DNA of 64,000 bases from Chimonanthus salicifolius (taxonomy: Eukaryota > Streptophyta > Magnoliopsida > Laurales > Calycanthaceae): assembly GCA_013350335.1 (NCBI GenBank), contig CM023532.1, forward strand, positions 88,415,383 through 88,479,382, written 5' to 3'. Under the pieces are notes generated by a model. It saw nothing but the letters and a program-made list of their open reading frames with translations, was not told the DNA's origin and ran no database searches. Within the stretch, counting starts at the first letter, position 1. Every line of letters starts with the position of its first letter. Below, in pieces: positions 1-11,202 of the stretch. The position numbers and the translations under genes are program-made.

Positions 1-436
1 TTAGGAGCTTGGATGATTTAGTTCTATTTTTTTTAAGTTACTCATGGATAATGTATTTGAGAAATTAGTTCGCGGGAATGTAATAACTTAGATTATTTTG
101 CTATGGTTTGAATGGTTTATGTTGGATATTCTAGTTAAGACAATTATGGTTAAAGACTTGAACTACTTTGCTATCTAAAATGGAATAGAGTCAGGTTCTA
201 TTATAATCCACAGTTTATGTTTTATTCCGCTTGTATATATATTAGTACGTGTGAACCGTATTCGTGGACTTAGTCCATGCACACGTATGGTTGGCCAGTG
301 AAGGGTCGGGCTTTAGAAGGTCGGACTTAGCTCACGTCATGACGTCCCCCTCTCTATCACTATTTGTTTATTTTTTTTTTTAAAAAAATAGACTTTGATT
401 TTTGGAAAGCGAGTGAAAAAAGGGCAGGGCGTTACA
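1..436 (+). mobile_element. 3' part of a forward Ty3/gypsy LTR, cut by the window edge
   Basis: This is the R/U5 side of the main LTR family of the window. It runs from the conserved GGAGCTTGG block, through the ATTCGTGGACTTAGTCCATGC palindrome-like stretch, to the terminus GGGCAGGGCGTTACA at 436. The next base begins mid reverse transcriptase, with no PBS, so this is the right end of an insertion (probably a solo LTR or a 3' LTR) into element H. The left end and left target duplication lie outside the window. Confidence 0.85.
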
Positions 437-1461
437 CGTTACACAGGCGACGTTCATGGCTCTAATGAAAGGATTTCCAAGCCGTATCTGGATTGGTTTG
501 TAGTGGTGTTCATCGACTATATCTTGATATATTCAGCATCGGAGGAGGACCATGAGCAACATCTAAGGACAATACTTCGAGTCTTGAGGGATCACAAGCT
601 TTATGTGAAGTACAACAAGTGTGAGTTTTGGTTGCTAGAGGTTCAGTTTCTTGGACACGTGGTGTCAGCTGATGATGTGGTCGTGGATCCGGTTAAAGTT
701 GAGGTTGTTTTGAGTTGGGAGCGACCACAAAGTGTGACTGAAATCCGCAGCTTTTTGGGTCTTGTGGGTTACTACTGGCGGTTTATCAAGGATTTCTGCA
801 AGATCGCCGCACCCATGAAAAGGTCACTCGCAAGGATGCACAATTCGTTTGGGACGAGACTTGTGAGGCAGCCTTCCAGAGGTTGAAGGAGAGTTTGACT
901 TTCGCTCCAGTGTTCATAGTACCAGAGAGAGGTCGTGGCTATGTGGTCTATTGCGATGCTTAAAGTGATGGTTTGGGCTGTGTTTTGATGCATGATGGAA
1001 ATGTGGTAGCTTATGGTTCAAGACAGCTTAAGACCCTTGAACAGAATTATCCTACTCATCACTTGGAGTTAGCTGGTGTAGTTTTTGCGCTTAAGGTCTG
1101 GAGACATTACTTATATGGGGAGAGGTTTAAGGTTTTCTTAGATCACCATAACCTAAAGTATCTGTTCACACAGAAGGAACTGAATATGGGACAAAGATGG
1201 TGGATAGAGTACCTTGGTGACTACAACTTCGTGTTATCTTACCACCCCTGTAAAACAAACGTAGTTGCAGACGCCTTGAGTCGCAGAACGAGGACAACCT
1301 TATCAAGTCTTATCGGCGAATACAGAGCATCTAGACTTTGCAGCATGGTTGTTTAGCCAGGGATTTTTGATAGAGTTTTGAGATCTCAGCAGACAGATAA
1401 GAGGTGTATCGCATTGAAGAATGTCGTGGCCAGTGGCAATGGACCTTTTGGATGGACAGTT
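437..1461 (+). pseudogene. pol: pol fragment: reverse transcriptase C-half and RNase H
   Basis: Reverse transcriptase palm begins near 455 and the catalytic box reads FIDYIL at 509-526. The second catalytic Asp of the FIDD box is Tyr (codon 518-520), so polymerase activity is lost. The thumb/connection follows ([28 protein letters not shown]). A frameshift lies near 815-825. The RNase H domain (about 945-1300) has YCDA, then an in-frame TAA at 961-963, then [21 protein letters not shown] and VVADALSR, so its acidic residues are otherwise present. Order and motifs are those of plant Ty3/gypsy pol. The fragment ends at 1461, where the CAGTT-flanked insertion starts, and resumes at 22321. Confidence 0.92.
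1457..1461. repeat. Target site duplication CAGTT, left copy
   Basis: CAGTT precedes the LTR start TGTAACACCC at 1462. It is repeated at 22321-22325 after the terminus GGGGTGTTACA. Host pol reads through when the insertion is removed and one copy kept. Confidence 0.85.
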
Positions 1462-1810
1462 TGTAACACCCTGCCCCTTTTCACTTGCCGAAATTAGAGT
1501 CTATATTTTCTTTTTTTATTAAAAGAGTGAGAGAGAGAGGGAACGTCACGACGCGAGCAAAGTCCGAGCTTCCAAAGCCCGACCCTTAACTGGGCAACCA
1601 TGCGTGTGTGTGGACAAGTCCACTAAAACATTTCACACGCGACTACTACGACTTGCGGAATACCCATTGCTGGAAATAACATCGGATTACAACATTTACT
1701 TAGCAAGGAAGGCAATCAATATAAATTAACTTAATCCAGATTAATCATCATTCGATCCATAGCAAATAGTCTAAGCTATTACATTCCCAAATACTAGCAA
1801 TCATACATCC

Positions 1811-1990
1811 CTCTTGATGGATAATGCACATCAAGGTACCCTCACGAATGCCTTACGGACTCCCCGACGGAGCGTGGATCTCCGGTTACAAATCAATCAT
1901 ACATCCCTCTTGATGGATAATGCATATCGAGGTACCCTCACGAATGCCTTACGGACGCCCCAACGGAGCGTGGGTCTCCGGCTACATTTC
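1811..1990. repeat. Two copies of a short-stem hairpin module in LTR A
   Basis: Each copy has a stem CTTGATG / CATCAAG (1813-1819 with 1829-1835 in the first) followed by a CGGAG / CTCCG stem. Sister LTRs have the same module with different but still complementary arms. Confidence 0.8.
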
Positions 1991-2721
1991 ATCCCTCCCA
2001 TGCTATGCATGAGATGCAAGTGCAGAGATGCTATGTAATAATACAAATCATAGAATTAAAATCCCATCATTAAGACATATCATTTGATACCAAATAATTC
2101 AAGTAAAACATACACATACATAATCCATGTTTTTCAATTAAGGTAGGAATCCTACCAATGACCAACTAATGTGTCCTTGCGCTTTTGTCCGAAAACCGCT
2201 CAGCGATCGCAGTTAAGCCGATTGTACACCGCTTGTGAGATCCCGTTACCTTATTACATATCAATAAATCAAACCCATGTTCCATTTGATTTCCAACCAT
2301 GTTTAAGTCCACAAACATGCCTTAGTGGGGTTCGGCCATACAACATGGCCGAACCTCACTCACTTGGTTTTGGGTCCAAGATCATTCCCTCTTTTGATTC
2401 ATTAACCAATCACACATGAGTTAGTCATTTAGCATCAATAAAGCCCTAAGTCCACAAAACCTTCACCAAGGGGTTCGGCCATACATCATGGCCGAACCCA
2501 TGGTCCTATCATTTTAGCCATATTTCCATCTTAGCCATTGTTCTTTTCATAGCTAAGCACTTAGCTTATTTGCACATGATTTAAGATCCCAAAAATATGA
2601 TCCATCCATGATTCATTAATCATAACATAAAACCCTAATAGATCCCTCCATTCCTTGGCTTGATCATTCATTCATTTAAACATGCATAGATCCATAAATG
2701 ACCCATTAAAATGATTCATAG

Positions 2722-2750
2722 GGGTTCGGCCATACAACATGGCCGAACCC
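2722..2750. repeat. Exemplar of the dispersed LTR hairpin
   Basis: A 12-bp perfect inverted repeat, GGGTTCGGCCAT at 2722-2733 and its complement at 2739-2750, with spacer ACAAC. Further good copies lie at about 2331, 2469, 2931, 5820, 6544, 10789, 15111, 18957, 24663, 25963, 36767, 39684, 40518, 44492, 51684, 52203, 59369, 59887 and 61388. By eye there are about 70 in the window counting degenerate ones, all in LTR-family sequence or the array's internal region. Confidence 0.9.
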
Positions 2751-3527
2751 ATGATGTTCATCTTCATCCTCCCTTTGCATCATTTACAACATTTAGACCC
2801 ATAAATAAAGTACCCTCCATGGGAGGTTTAATCATACACTTAGGTCATCATTTTACAACCCAAAGTCCATCAACATGTCTCCTCATTTTCATGGTCCAAA
2901 TGCATCTAAGTCCATCAACATCCCTCCATGGGGTTCGGCCATACAACATGGCCGAACCCATGGTCCATGGTTCTTTACCATTTACAACATTTTAGATCGT
3001 GCTTTGCAATATTTAAGACCTACTTAGAATCAACAATAATCTCCCATCATTATCATCCTTTAAAACCTTTTAAAATGACTAACATACATCTATGATTTTC
3101 ATCCTTTAAACTCACTAAAAATCACTAATATCCTGCCATGGGATTCGGCCATACAACATGGCTGAACCCTATGGTTCATCTTTTCCTGTTAAAAATCATA
3201 CATCCAAGATTTGATCATTTGATGGGGTTCTTACATAAACCTAGGGTTTGGCCATTGCGATCCTTGATCATGCACCATTTCTCACATGGGACATGCATAA
3301 GGTCCTTAGCCATAACAAGATTAGGGTTCGGCCATGCAAGGGCCGAACCATGATTTTTCATGCTTAATCATATCCATTAATCATATGGGTAACCCTAATC
3401 ACCCTTCCTTTGTTCAATCCATCCCATTCCTTGGATGGATTTTAAATCCATGGCCCATAATATCTTGGCCAACTCTCCAATCCAAAATGGGATGTTCTTT
3501 TTAACCTCTTTTCAAATCTCATCAAGT

Positions 3528-3533
3528 ACTTAC
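3528..3533 (-). promoter_or_regulatory. Candidate splice donor in LTR A
   Basis: Plus-strand ACTTAC (sense GTAAGT) follows a purine-rich sense stretch containing GGAGGAGTCG. The equivalent site is GTAAGT in LTRs O (7106-7111), E (20965-20970), F (26233-26238), I (37135-37140), array LTRs 1-3 (44773-44778, 52482-52487, 60167-60172), M (61688-61693), D (10656-10661, plus strand) and J (39470-39475, plus strand). It is GTATGT in G (30489-30494) and GTGAGT in L (40705-40710). The splicing role is inferred. Confidence 0.5.
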
Positions 3534-4091
3534 CGATTCCTCGACTCCTCCGGTTTCTTTCGTTCCGACTTGCTCCTCCTCTCTTTTCCTTCCTTAGTCT
3601 TTCTTCTTTCTTCCTCCTTGATCTTTGTGAGAGGGTCGGCCCTAGGGTTCTTGTGAGAGGGAGAGGAGCTTGAGATGGAAAACTCTAAGTCCTTTCTCCT
3701 TTGTCTTTGAGAGAGGGTCGGCCTTGAGTGAGAGGGAGAGAAGCTTGAGATAGAAAATACTCTAAGTGTTTCTTGTCTTGAGAGGGGGATCGGCCAAGAG
3801 AGAGAGGGAGAGAGAGATGAAGCAAAGAACCCTCTTTGTTGTGCAATGGAATTCAGCTAAGGGTGGTGTCTCTTGGGTTACGCCCCTTTGTAACAACCAA
3901 AACCCTTCACCTCCCTCATTAATGTTTCCTTTGGGGGATTTCATCCCATGAGATGAAACTCTCCGACCATGTGTCCCTTGGGTTTCCATCATGAGATGGA
4001 AACCCTCCATCTCCCCAACGTGTATCCATGGGTTTCATCTCATGAGATGAAACCCTCCACCTTCCCAACTTGTGCATTCCAGGAACCCACT

Positions 4092-4119
4092 CCCCCCCCC
4101 CCCCCCCCCCCCCCCCCCC
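4092..4119. repeat. Poly-C tract, 28 bases
   Basis: An uninterrupted run of C inside LTR A, followed by CCCCACC repeats. The equivalent place in LTR E (near 21525) has only a short C run, so the tract expanded after the LTRs separated. Its exact length is prone to sequencing error. Confidence 0.9.
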
Positions 4120-4424
4120 ACCCCACCACCCACACCCATCTTAACTATTGACCAACCAAGGTGTCCTATGGTCTTCACCATGGCATCCATTCACCTCCAG
4201 CGTGTACACCTTGATTGTGCCTTTTGGGTTTCCTACTTTGAGATGGAAACCCTCCATCTTCCCACTCCACTCACTTAAGATGAAAGTCCCATCAACTTCC
4301 CATTCAACTCACCTTAACTCCAATATTTTTAATTCTTTTAAAATCAAGACTTGTACTCATTCATTTACTCAATTCCTTGATTCCATTTTGAACTCACTCA
4401 ATTGAACTTAATTCAATTTAATTC

Positions 4425-7400
4425 TGTAATGCCCCGCCCTTTTTCACTTCCCGAAAATCAGAGTCTATTTTTTTTTTGAATAGAAGAGAGACAGAGACGG
4501 GACGCCACGACACGAGCTAAGTCTGAGCTTCCAAAGCCCGACCCTTAACTGGCCAACCATATGTGTGCGTGGACCAAGTCCACTAAAACCATTCACACGT
4601 ACTCAAGTTAAACATGCGGAATAAATCAGTAGATGCAGAATTATAATAGAATCATAATCCTATTCCATTTTAGATAGCAAGGATGTCCATCACTTAATCA
4701 TAAATATCATATGTTAAAATATCCAAAATTAACATTCCAAACCATAGCAAATAATCTATGTTATTACAGTCCACGAACTAATTACTCAAATACATTATCC
4801 ATGAGTAACTTAAACAAAATGGAACTTAATCATCCAAGCTCCTAAGCTTGGCTCCGATCACATCCTTCGCTTTATCCATTTCCTGTGTCATCATCTAAGG
4901 TAGAAGTAGGGCGTTAGACAATGCGCCCAGTAGGTACTCCAAGTAGGGTTAACACATGGGTTAGTATAAAAATCCAGATATGAAACATCATACCGTACTT
5001 GTAAAGCATCGTATCCAAAACAGTGTATGATAATAGAGAACCAATCATACAGATAAAAACCAGAAACATTGCATGATAGTAGAGATCATAATCATGTTGA
5101 TTCAATGCCATGCCATTGGTGTCATATGCCATGAGTCCCACCCATCATCCATATCACCATCACTTAGTATCCTCTTGATGGAAGCTCCTCATCAAGGTAA
5201 CCTCACGAATGTCTTACGGACACCTAGACGGAGCGTGGACTCTGGTTACCTCTTGCTGGATAATGCACACCAAGGTCTTCCTCTTGATGGAAAACTCCTC
5301 ATCAAGCTCAAAAATGCCTTATGGACGCCCTGACGGAGTGTGGATCTCCGGTTACATTTCATCCCTCCCATGCCACTCATGAGATGCAAATGCCAACATG
5401 CCATGTAAAAATGCAAATCATAGCATTTAAAATTCCATAATTGAAACATATTGTTTGATTCCAAAATAACTTATCAAATATGAATTAAAATCATCATATA
5501 TACATATCCATCGGTTTCAATGAGGTAGGAATCCTACCAATGATCAACTAATATGTCCCTTGCGTTTTCGTCCGGAAACCGCTTACGATCGTACACCGCT
5601 TGTGAGGTCCTGTTACCTTATAACATATCAATAAATCAAAACCCATGATCCAGTTGATTTCCCATTATGTTTAAGTCCATAAACATACCTTAGTGGGGTT
5701 CGGCCATACAACATGGCTGAACCTCACCCACTTGGTTTGGGCCCCTCTTTTGATTCATTAACCAATCATACATGTAATTTAATCATTTAACAACCCTAAG
5801 TACACAAAACATTCCCCATGGGGTTCGGCCATACACCATGGCCGAACCCATGGTCCTTTCATTTTCACCATTTTTCCATCTTAGCCATTTATTTTTCCAT
5901 AGCTAATCCCTCCTTTTATCTATACATACTTAGGTCCATAAATCAAGTAAAACATTCATATAAATGTTTCATTTATAAAATCAGTAGGTTACCCACTGTC
6001 CACTGTCCACTGTCCACTGTCCACTTTGAAATTAAGATAAAAACATCAAGTATAAGTGTGGTTACAAAAAGGTAGGAAACCTACACCAATGTCACTTAAA
6101 ATATCCGCTCTTCTTAAACCGTCACCCATTTGCGATTGCGCACCGTTCAAGAAGTCCCGTTACCTTATTTATATAACAACAAGTCAAGACAATATCCTTT
6201 TGATTTCTAATTAAATCTATGTCCAAAAACCACCTTGTCGGGTTCGGCCATACACCATGGACGAACCTCACCCACTTAAATTGGGTCCCTTTTTGGTTTT
6301 AACCAAACCCTTTCAAGTAATCATTTTAAAACTCTAAATCCACCAAATATAACTTTGTGGGGTTCGGCCATACACCATGGCCTAACCTCACTAATTTTGT
6401 TTTAGTTCCTACTTTGGATTCTTAAGCCCGAACACACAATTCCATTGATCTACCCATTTATACATTAATCATCTAAGCACATAATAACTTAAGTCCAGCA
6501 AATCCACCACATAATAAATTAAGTCCAACAAATCCACCTTAGTGGGGTTCGGCCATACAACATGGCCGAACCACACCATCTTGGGTTTGTTCCCCCTTTC
6601 ATGTCCTTTGTTCTTTTAATTTAGATGTAAGATCATGATCTCTTGATTCCTTAATCTAAAGCATGGAACCATTAATAATTTCCAACCATTCTCTTAATTC
6701 CAATTAACCCATAAAATTGGTCCATGGGGTTCGGCCATACACATGGCTGAACCCTATGGTTTTCTTGATCCAAACATTACAACATTTATACATGGTTTAT
6801 GCACAACACGTTAGCCATAAAAACAACATGGTTCAGCCATGCAATGGCCGACCCAAAACATTAACTTTTTCTCCATTTAAAACACCTTAAAACCTTCATA
6901 ACAATGTATGGTTTTTATCTCACAAAAACCATAAAAATAACCAAGTCTTTTCATGGGGTTCGGCCATCCAAAGTAGCCGAACCCTATGATCCATATTCTT
7001 CCCTTTTAAACATCAATAACCATGATTTAAACCCTTGATAGGTTCAGCCATACAATGACCGGATCATGTTCCTTAACCAATTTATTTAACAAGGGTTTAT
7101 AGTGCACTTACCAATACCACTACTCCTCCGGTTCTTTCACTCCTTGATCTTCTCCTTCCTTAGTACCTTCCTTCCTCCTTCCTTCTTGTCCTTTAGCCGA
7201 GCTTAATCTTCCTGGAAACTCCTTGAAGTTGATCGGCCAAAGTATTGATTTGAGAGAGAGAGATAGAAAATCTTGAGATGGAAAAAATACTCCAAGTCCT
7301 TGACTTGAGAGGAACGGCCAAATGAGGGAGAAAATGAGATAAAATTCTCCAAATTTTGACTTCTTTCTCTTAGGTTGTCAGCCGGCCACGATAGGGTGTG

Positions 7401-8475
7401 AGGGAGAGATAGCCAAGGGGAGAGGGAGAGTTGAATCTTGTTTGAATTTGAAAAATAAACACCAAACTCCCCCTTATCTCTCCAACGTGTAGCCTTGTTT
7501 GAAATTGAGATTTAAACCTACTTCATTATCTCTCCATGTGGGAGTTTCCTCTTCATTATCTTCCCTATCTCTACATGAGATAGAATTCTCAAGACTCCAA
7601 CGTGTATGCCATTGAAATTTGAATTTTTTTTTTTTAAATGTAAAACTATCTCCATTATCTTTCCATGTGTATCATTGTTTTGTTTTTTAAAATAAGCCAA
7701 ACCTCCCTACCTCTCCAACGTGTAGCTCTTATTTGAATTTTGAAATAAACCATCTTCATCTCTCCAACGTTTGAGTTTGAAATAAAAACAATACTCTTCC
7801 ATCTCTCCAACATTTAAATTTTGAAACAAACCAACCTCCTCCCCAACGTGTATCCTTACCTTTGTTTTGAATTTGCATTCCAAATGCAAAAGCCGTCCAT
7901 CCCAACTCATTTGAATTTGAAATAAAAACCGTCCATCCCATTATTTGAAATTAAATTTAAAATGTAAACCGTCCTTCCCATTGTTTGAATTTAAATTTAA
8001 AATGTAAACCGTCCATCTCAACTCATTTAATTTAACTCAACTCACTTGGTGGTCAACCAAGTTAAACATGACCCATTAGGTCCCAATTGGACATTTTGAC
8101 CCAATTAACAACTTTGACCCAATTGAATACATCTTACCCAATTATTCCAATTGCCACCATATCCACAATCTGTTGGGTCTTAATTGGGCAATTGACCCAA
8201 CCCTTTACCCGTCTAAGGTCCATATCCATTAATTCACACTTTCAATGGCAATTTCCTGGGGGGGTCCCAATTGAGCATTTGACCCAATTGACAACCTTAA
8301 CCCAATTAAATAAATCTCACCCATTTATTTCAATTGAACCTTATCCATAATCCGTTGGGTCTTAATTGGGCAATTGACCCAACACCTTACCCATCTAAGG
8401 TCTATCTCCATTAATTCACAAATTATATGGACAATTTCCATAAATATTGATAACTTGAAAATCCGGGGTGTTACA
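4425..8475 (-). mobile_element. LTR O, complete, 4.05 kb
   Basis: Termini are TGTAATGCCC and GGGGTGTTACA. In sense order from 8475 downward: TTGACCC/GGGTCAA-rich U3; repeated CCAACGTG/CTCTCC leader (7490-7870); donor-like GTAAGT at 7111-7106; about nine GGTTCGGCCAT hairpins (5697-7060); short-stem modules (5170-5350); acceptor-like CTACTTCTACCTTAG near 4890; U5 end. It is the 3' LTR of the insertion, because pol C-terminal coding sequence adjoins its U3 end. Confidence 0.85.
5993..6025. repeat. CCACTGTC octamer repeat, four units
   Basis: Four tandem CCACTGTC units and a partial fifth inside the hairpin region of LTR O. The tract is not seen at the same place in the other LTRs. Confidence 0.9.
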
Positions 8476-9000
8476 ATACAACCCTCTTTTGAAATTTTTC
8501 TTCCTGAAAATCGAGCTAAGTAGGGTTTCAAACAGATTACGTAAATAGCTCACGGTGAGCTGTTCTCATTTCCGATTCAAGTTCCCAAGTGGCTTCCTCA
8601 TTGAAAATTGTTAGTGAGGTAGCCTGCCAATGCGAGCCTATGCTCAAGGCTTTCGCTGATTCCATTTAAACTATGTTTCTATCTGCACTCTCCTGGAACT
8701 CCATCGGCTAACTACAGAGTCAGCTGATCAGTCTAACTCGGCAGTCACCCATAGCTTCCCGTTCGAGTTTCACTAGACTCTTATCTTTTCCACTAAGTAC
8801 ATCTCCAAAATTATGCATATCTTCATTTGCACATAAGTCACTATGTGACTAACACCTTTTGTTCAAAAACTTCTATGATACCAAGTATCTCTCAACACCA
8901 ATTATCCTGTGATACAAGTCATAATACGACTAACACCCTTTTTCTTATAACGTGGGTTGCAGGTCGAAACATGTCCCAATCGTTAGAACAATACGTCATC
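8476..9000 (-). pseudogene. pol: 3' end of a pol internal region, reverse
   Basis: Next to the U3 end is a polypurine-tract-like stretch (8480-8490, sense AAAAGAGGG). Then, on the minus strand at about 8545-8607, the end of a chromodomain-like integrase tail is open (ATWELESEM, HRELF). The rest (about 8620-8960) matches a non-coding spacer in the array internal regions (46680-46990 and 54390-54660). Everything upstream in pol is gone. Orientation agrees with LTR O, so this is the 3' end of one element. Confidence 0.75.
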
Positions 9001-9213
9001 CGCATCTATGAATTATTCCGCATGTTTAACTTGAGTACGTGTGAACGGTTTTAGTGGACTTGGTCCACGCACACATATGGTTAGGCAAGTTAAGGGTTGG
9101 GCTTTGGAAGCTCGGACTTAGCTCACGGCGTGGTGTCCCGCTCTCTCTCACTCTTCCATTAAAAAAAAATAGACTCTGATTTTCGGCGAGTGAAAAAAGG
9201 GCAGGGCGTTACA
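9001..9213 (+). mobile_element. Inverted LTR U5 end
   Basis: Its reverse complement follows the first 215 bp or so of LTR O closely (poly-T block, CCGAGCTTCCAAAGCCC, TGGACCAAGTCCAC, ATGCGGAATAA) and diverges just past TAGATGC. It is therefore a same-family LTR end in opposite orientation, closing the AATTC-flanked insertion. Confidence 0.8.
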
Positions 9214-9532
9214 AATTCAGCCACACCTTAATTAGCTTAAACTCATTTGGTGGTCGACCAAGTCAACCATGACACATGGCACTTGGGGTCCCACTTAGCC
9301 ATGTCACATACATGCCACCTCACTTGATGAGGTGGATTTGGGCCTTAATTGGGTAATTGACCCAATTAACTTAAGTCCACCCATTTATTTAAAATCAGCT
9401 CATAAATGACCCATTGGGTCCCAAATTGGCAATTGGCCATTTAAGTACATTTACCAATTGTTTTCAAACCAAACCCTAATCATCAATCATCTTAACCCAT
9501 TGGGTCCCAATTGGGTATTTGACCCAATTGAC
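9214..9532 (-). mobile_element. LTR A, right part
   Basis: Starts with the AATTC duplication and continues LTR A (AGCTTAAACTCATTTGGTGG, the CCACCTCA/TGAGGTGG palindrome at about 9319-9339, CCCATTGGGTC palindromes). It stops at TTGAC (9528-9532), where LTR D starts. The sister LTR E continues for about 190 bp beyond this point to GGGGTGTTACA, so the terminal piece of A is missing. Confidence 0.8.
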
Positions 9533-10870
9533 TGTAACACCCCAATTTCCCAATGATATGAATATTTACGAAAATGCCACTGGATTGGTAAATTTAATAG
9601 ATGTGATTGTAAATGAGAAAATGGTGGGGCACATTGTTCAAATTAAGACCCTATGAACATATTATAAGGATCAAATTTAAGTAAATGGGTAATGTACAAC
9701 AAATTGGGTCAAAATGGTTAATTGGGTCAAAGGACCCAATTGGGACCCAATGGGTCATGGTGGACTTATTTGACCATTGGGTAAGCTCAATTTTATTATG
9801 GTTAAGCTGAATTGATTTGAAACTAAATGGATCATAAATGGGTAGACTTGATGCAAATATGAAAATCACATTTAAATGGGTCATGGCGTCAAATTGGATC
9901 CATGGCTAAATGGGGACCCAATGGGTCGTGTTGACCATGTGGACCATGGTTGACCATGTGGACCCTCAAGTGAGCTCAAATGTGAGTCAAATCAGGTTGA
10001 GTTGGGACTGAAATGAGTTGGATTTAAATTAAGTAATAGAGTTGACTCAATGCATTAAATGAATGGCATTAAGTGAGGTGAGTTGGGCTAATGAGTTGGG
10101 GAGTTAAGATTGGAACCCAAAGAGACCATTAATTCCATTGAGTCAAGTGGGGAGGTGAGTAGTTGTCTTGATCTCAAAGACTCAAAGACAAGTAATGGCA
10201 CACGTTGGAAGTAAAGTGGTGCCTTGGCCAAGCCAAGGGTCACCATGGTTGGGTACGACCTTAATGAGGAAAGATGGAGGGGTCTTTCCATCTCAAGGGA
10301 TGCATTGGTTGGTGTCAAGGGATGCATTACTTGGTGCCAAGGGATGCATTGGTTGGTGCCAAGGGATGTCTTGGTTTGTGCCAAGTGACTCCTTGGTTTG
10401 ATCAAAGAGTAATGAGGGTAAATGAATGGTTTTTGGGGCTATTATACAAAGGAGATAAACCACCATACTTGGCCGATTTTCATCCCAAAGAAACCATAGA
10501 CTTCATCTTTCTTTCCCTCTCTCAAAACCCATCTCTTTGGCCGAACCAGCCCTTGGTGTTCTCACCATTTTTCAAGCTCATAATTGGCTAGAGACTAAGG
10601 AAGCAAAAGGAGGGAAGCAAGGATCAAAAGGAGAGTAGAGAAGCAAAGGAAATTGGTAAGTATTTCCATGGAATTTTGTTTAATAAAATGGGTTAAATGG
10701 AACATGATTTGGCCATGGGATGGCCGAATCTACCAAAGGTTTAGAATATGAATATTGATGTTTAAAAAGATGGAAAACATGGACCATAGGGTTCGGCCAC
10801 TTTGGTTGGCCGAACCCCATGAAAAGAGTTGGTTGGATTGATGGTTTTGAAGGCTAAAAACCATGCAAAA
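9533..10870 (+). mobile_element. LTR D, 5' part (forward), truncated
   Basis: Starts TGTAACACCCCAATTTCCC, a forward U3 terminus, and its reverse complement follows the U3 of LTR B (for example ACGAAAATGCCACT near 9575 against AGTGGCAATTTCGT near 16650). It contains a TATA-like TATTATACAAA near 10438-10449, a purine-rich leader, donor-like GTAAGT at 10656-10661, and two hairpins (about 10711, 10789). It is cut at 10870, where the copied patch begins. Confidence 0.8.
10297..10390. repeat. 22-bp tandem repeat in LTR D
   Basis: Units start GGGATG at 10297, 10319, 10341 and 10363, each with a TTGG...CCAA short stem. It lies just upstream of the TATA-like block and could be promoter-side subrepeats; no function is shown. 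Confidence 0.85.
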
Positions 10871-11202
10871 CCAGACAACATGGCCAAACCCTATGGTTCA
10901 TCTTTTCTTTTTAAAAATCATACATCCAAGATTTGATCTTTTGATGGGGTTCTTATACATAAACCTAGGATTTGGCCATGCAATGGCCAAACCATGATCC
11001 TTGATCATTCACCATTTCTCACATGGGACATGCGTAAGGTCCATAGCCATAACAAGATTAGGGTTCGGCCATGCAAGGGCCAAACCATGATTTTTCATGC
11101 TTAATCATATCCATTAATCATATGGGTAACCCTAATCACCCTTCCTTTGTTCAATCCATCCCATTCCTTGGATGGATTTTGTAACGCCCGCCCCATTTTC
11201 AC
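10871..11202. repeat. 332-bp templated patch copied from 16954-17284
   Basis: Base-by-base reading finds one difference from 16954-17284: a T run one base longer. The copy includes the junction of LTR E with solo LTR C and the first 23 bases of C (from 11180), but nothing more of C. Left of it is LTR D and right of it is the protease region of element B, so the piece bridges two unrelated breakpoints as filler. Confidence 0.85.

Larger units (their letters stand above)
1462..4424 (-). mobile_element. LTR A, left part (reverse orientation)
   Basis: Begins TGTAACACCCTGCCCC, the reverse complement of the family's U5 end, and continues at 9214-9532 after removal of the nested insertion 4425-9213. 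In sense order, going down in coordinates, it has a pyrimidine/purine-rich leader (about 4000-3540), a donor-like GTAAGT at 3533-3528, a cluster of GGGTTCGGCCAT hairpins (six between 2330 and 3350), and paired short-stem modules at 1811-1990. The acceptor-like block found in sister LTRs is missing here. The right end was lost in a deletion. It is probably the 3' LTR of the element whose 5' LTR is at 16691-22320, since the two share outer CAGTT duplications. Confidence 0.85.
4425..9213. mobile_element. Nested insertion with two inverted U5 ends, TSD AATTC
   Basis: The left edge is TGTAATGCCCCGCCC, a U5 end in reverse orientation. The right edge is GGGCAGGGCGTTACA at 9213, a U5 end in forward orientation. 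AATTC stands immediately outside both (4420-4424 and 9214-9218). The sister LTR near 21820 shows the uninterrupted site with one AATTC. Inside are a full reverse LTR (4425-8475), the 3' end of an internal region (8476-9000) and a 213-bp forward LTR end (9001-9213). An ordinary element would end in a U3 terminus on one side, so this one is abnormal. Confidence 0.8.

Noticed and set aside
437..1461. Integrated plant pararetrovirus (caulimovirid)
   Set aside because: Integrase, LTRs with TG/CA ends and 5-bp duplications are present, and no movement or coat protein is seen.
2722..2750. GGTTCGGCC as a tRNA T-arm or Pol III B box
   Set aside because: The B box needs GGTTCGA with two trailing C; the A is missing, no A box lies upstream, and the motif is a plain palindrome.
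3435..4405. Several short frames, including a proline-rich one
   Set aside because: They sit in LTR leader and poly-C sequence with no conservation of frame in sister LTRs.
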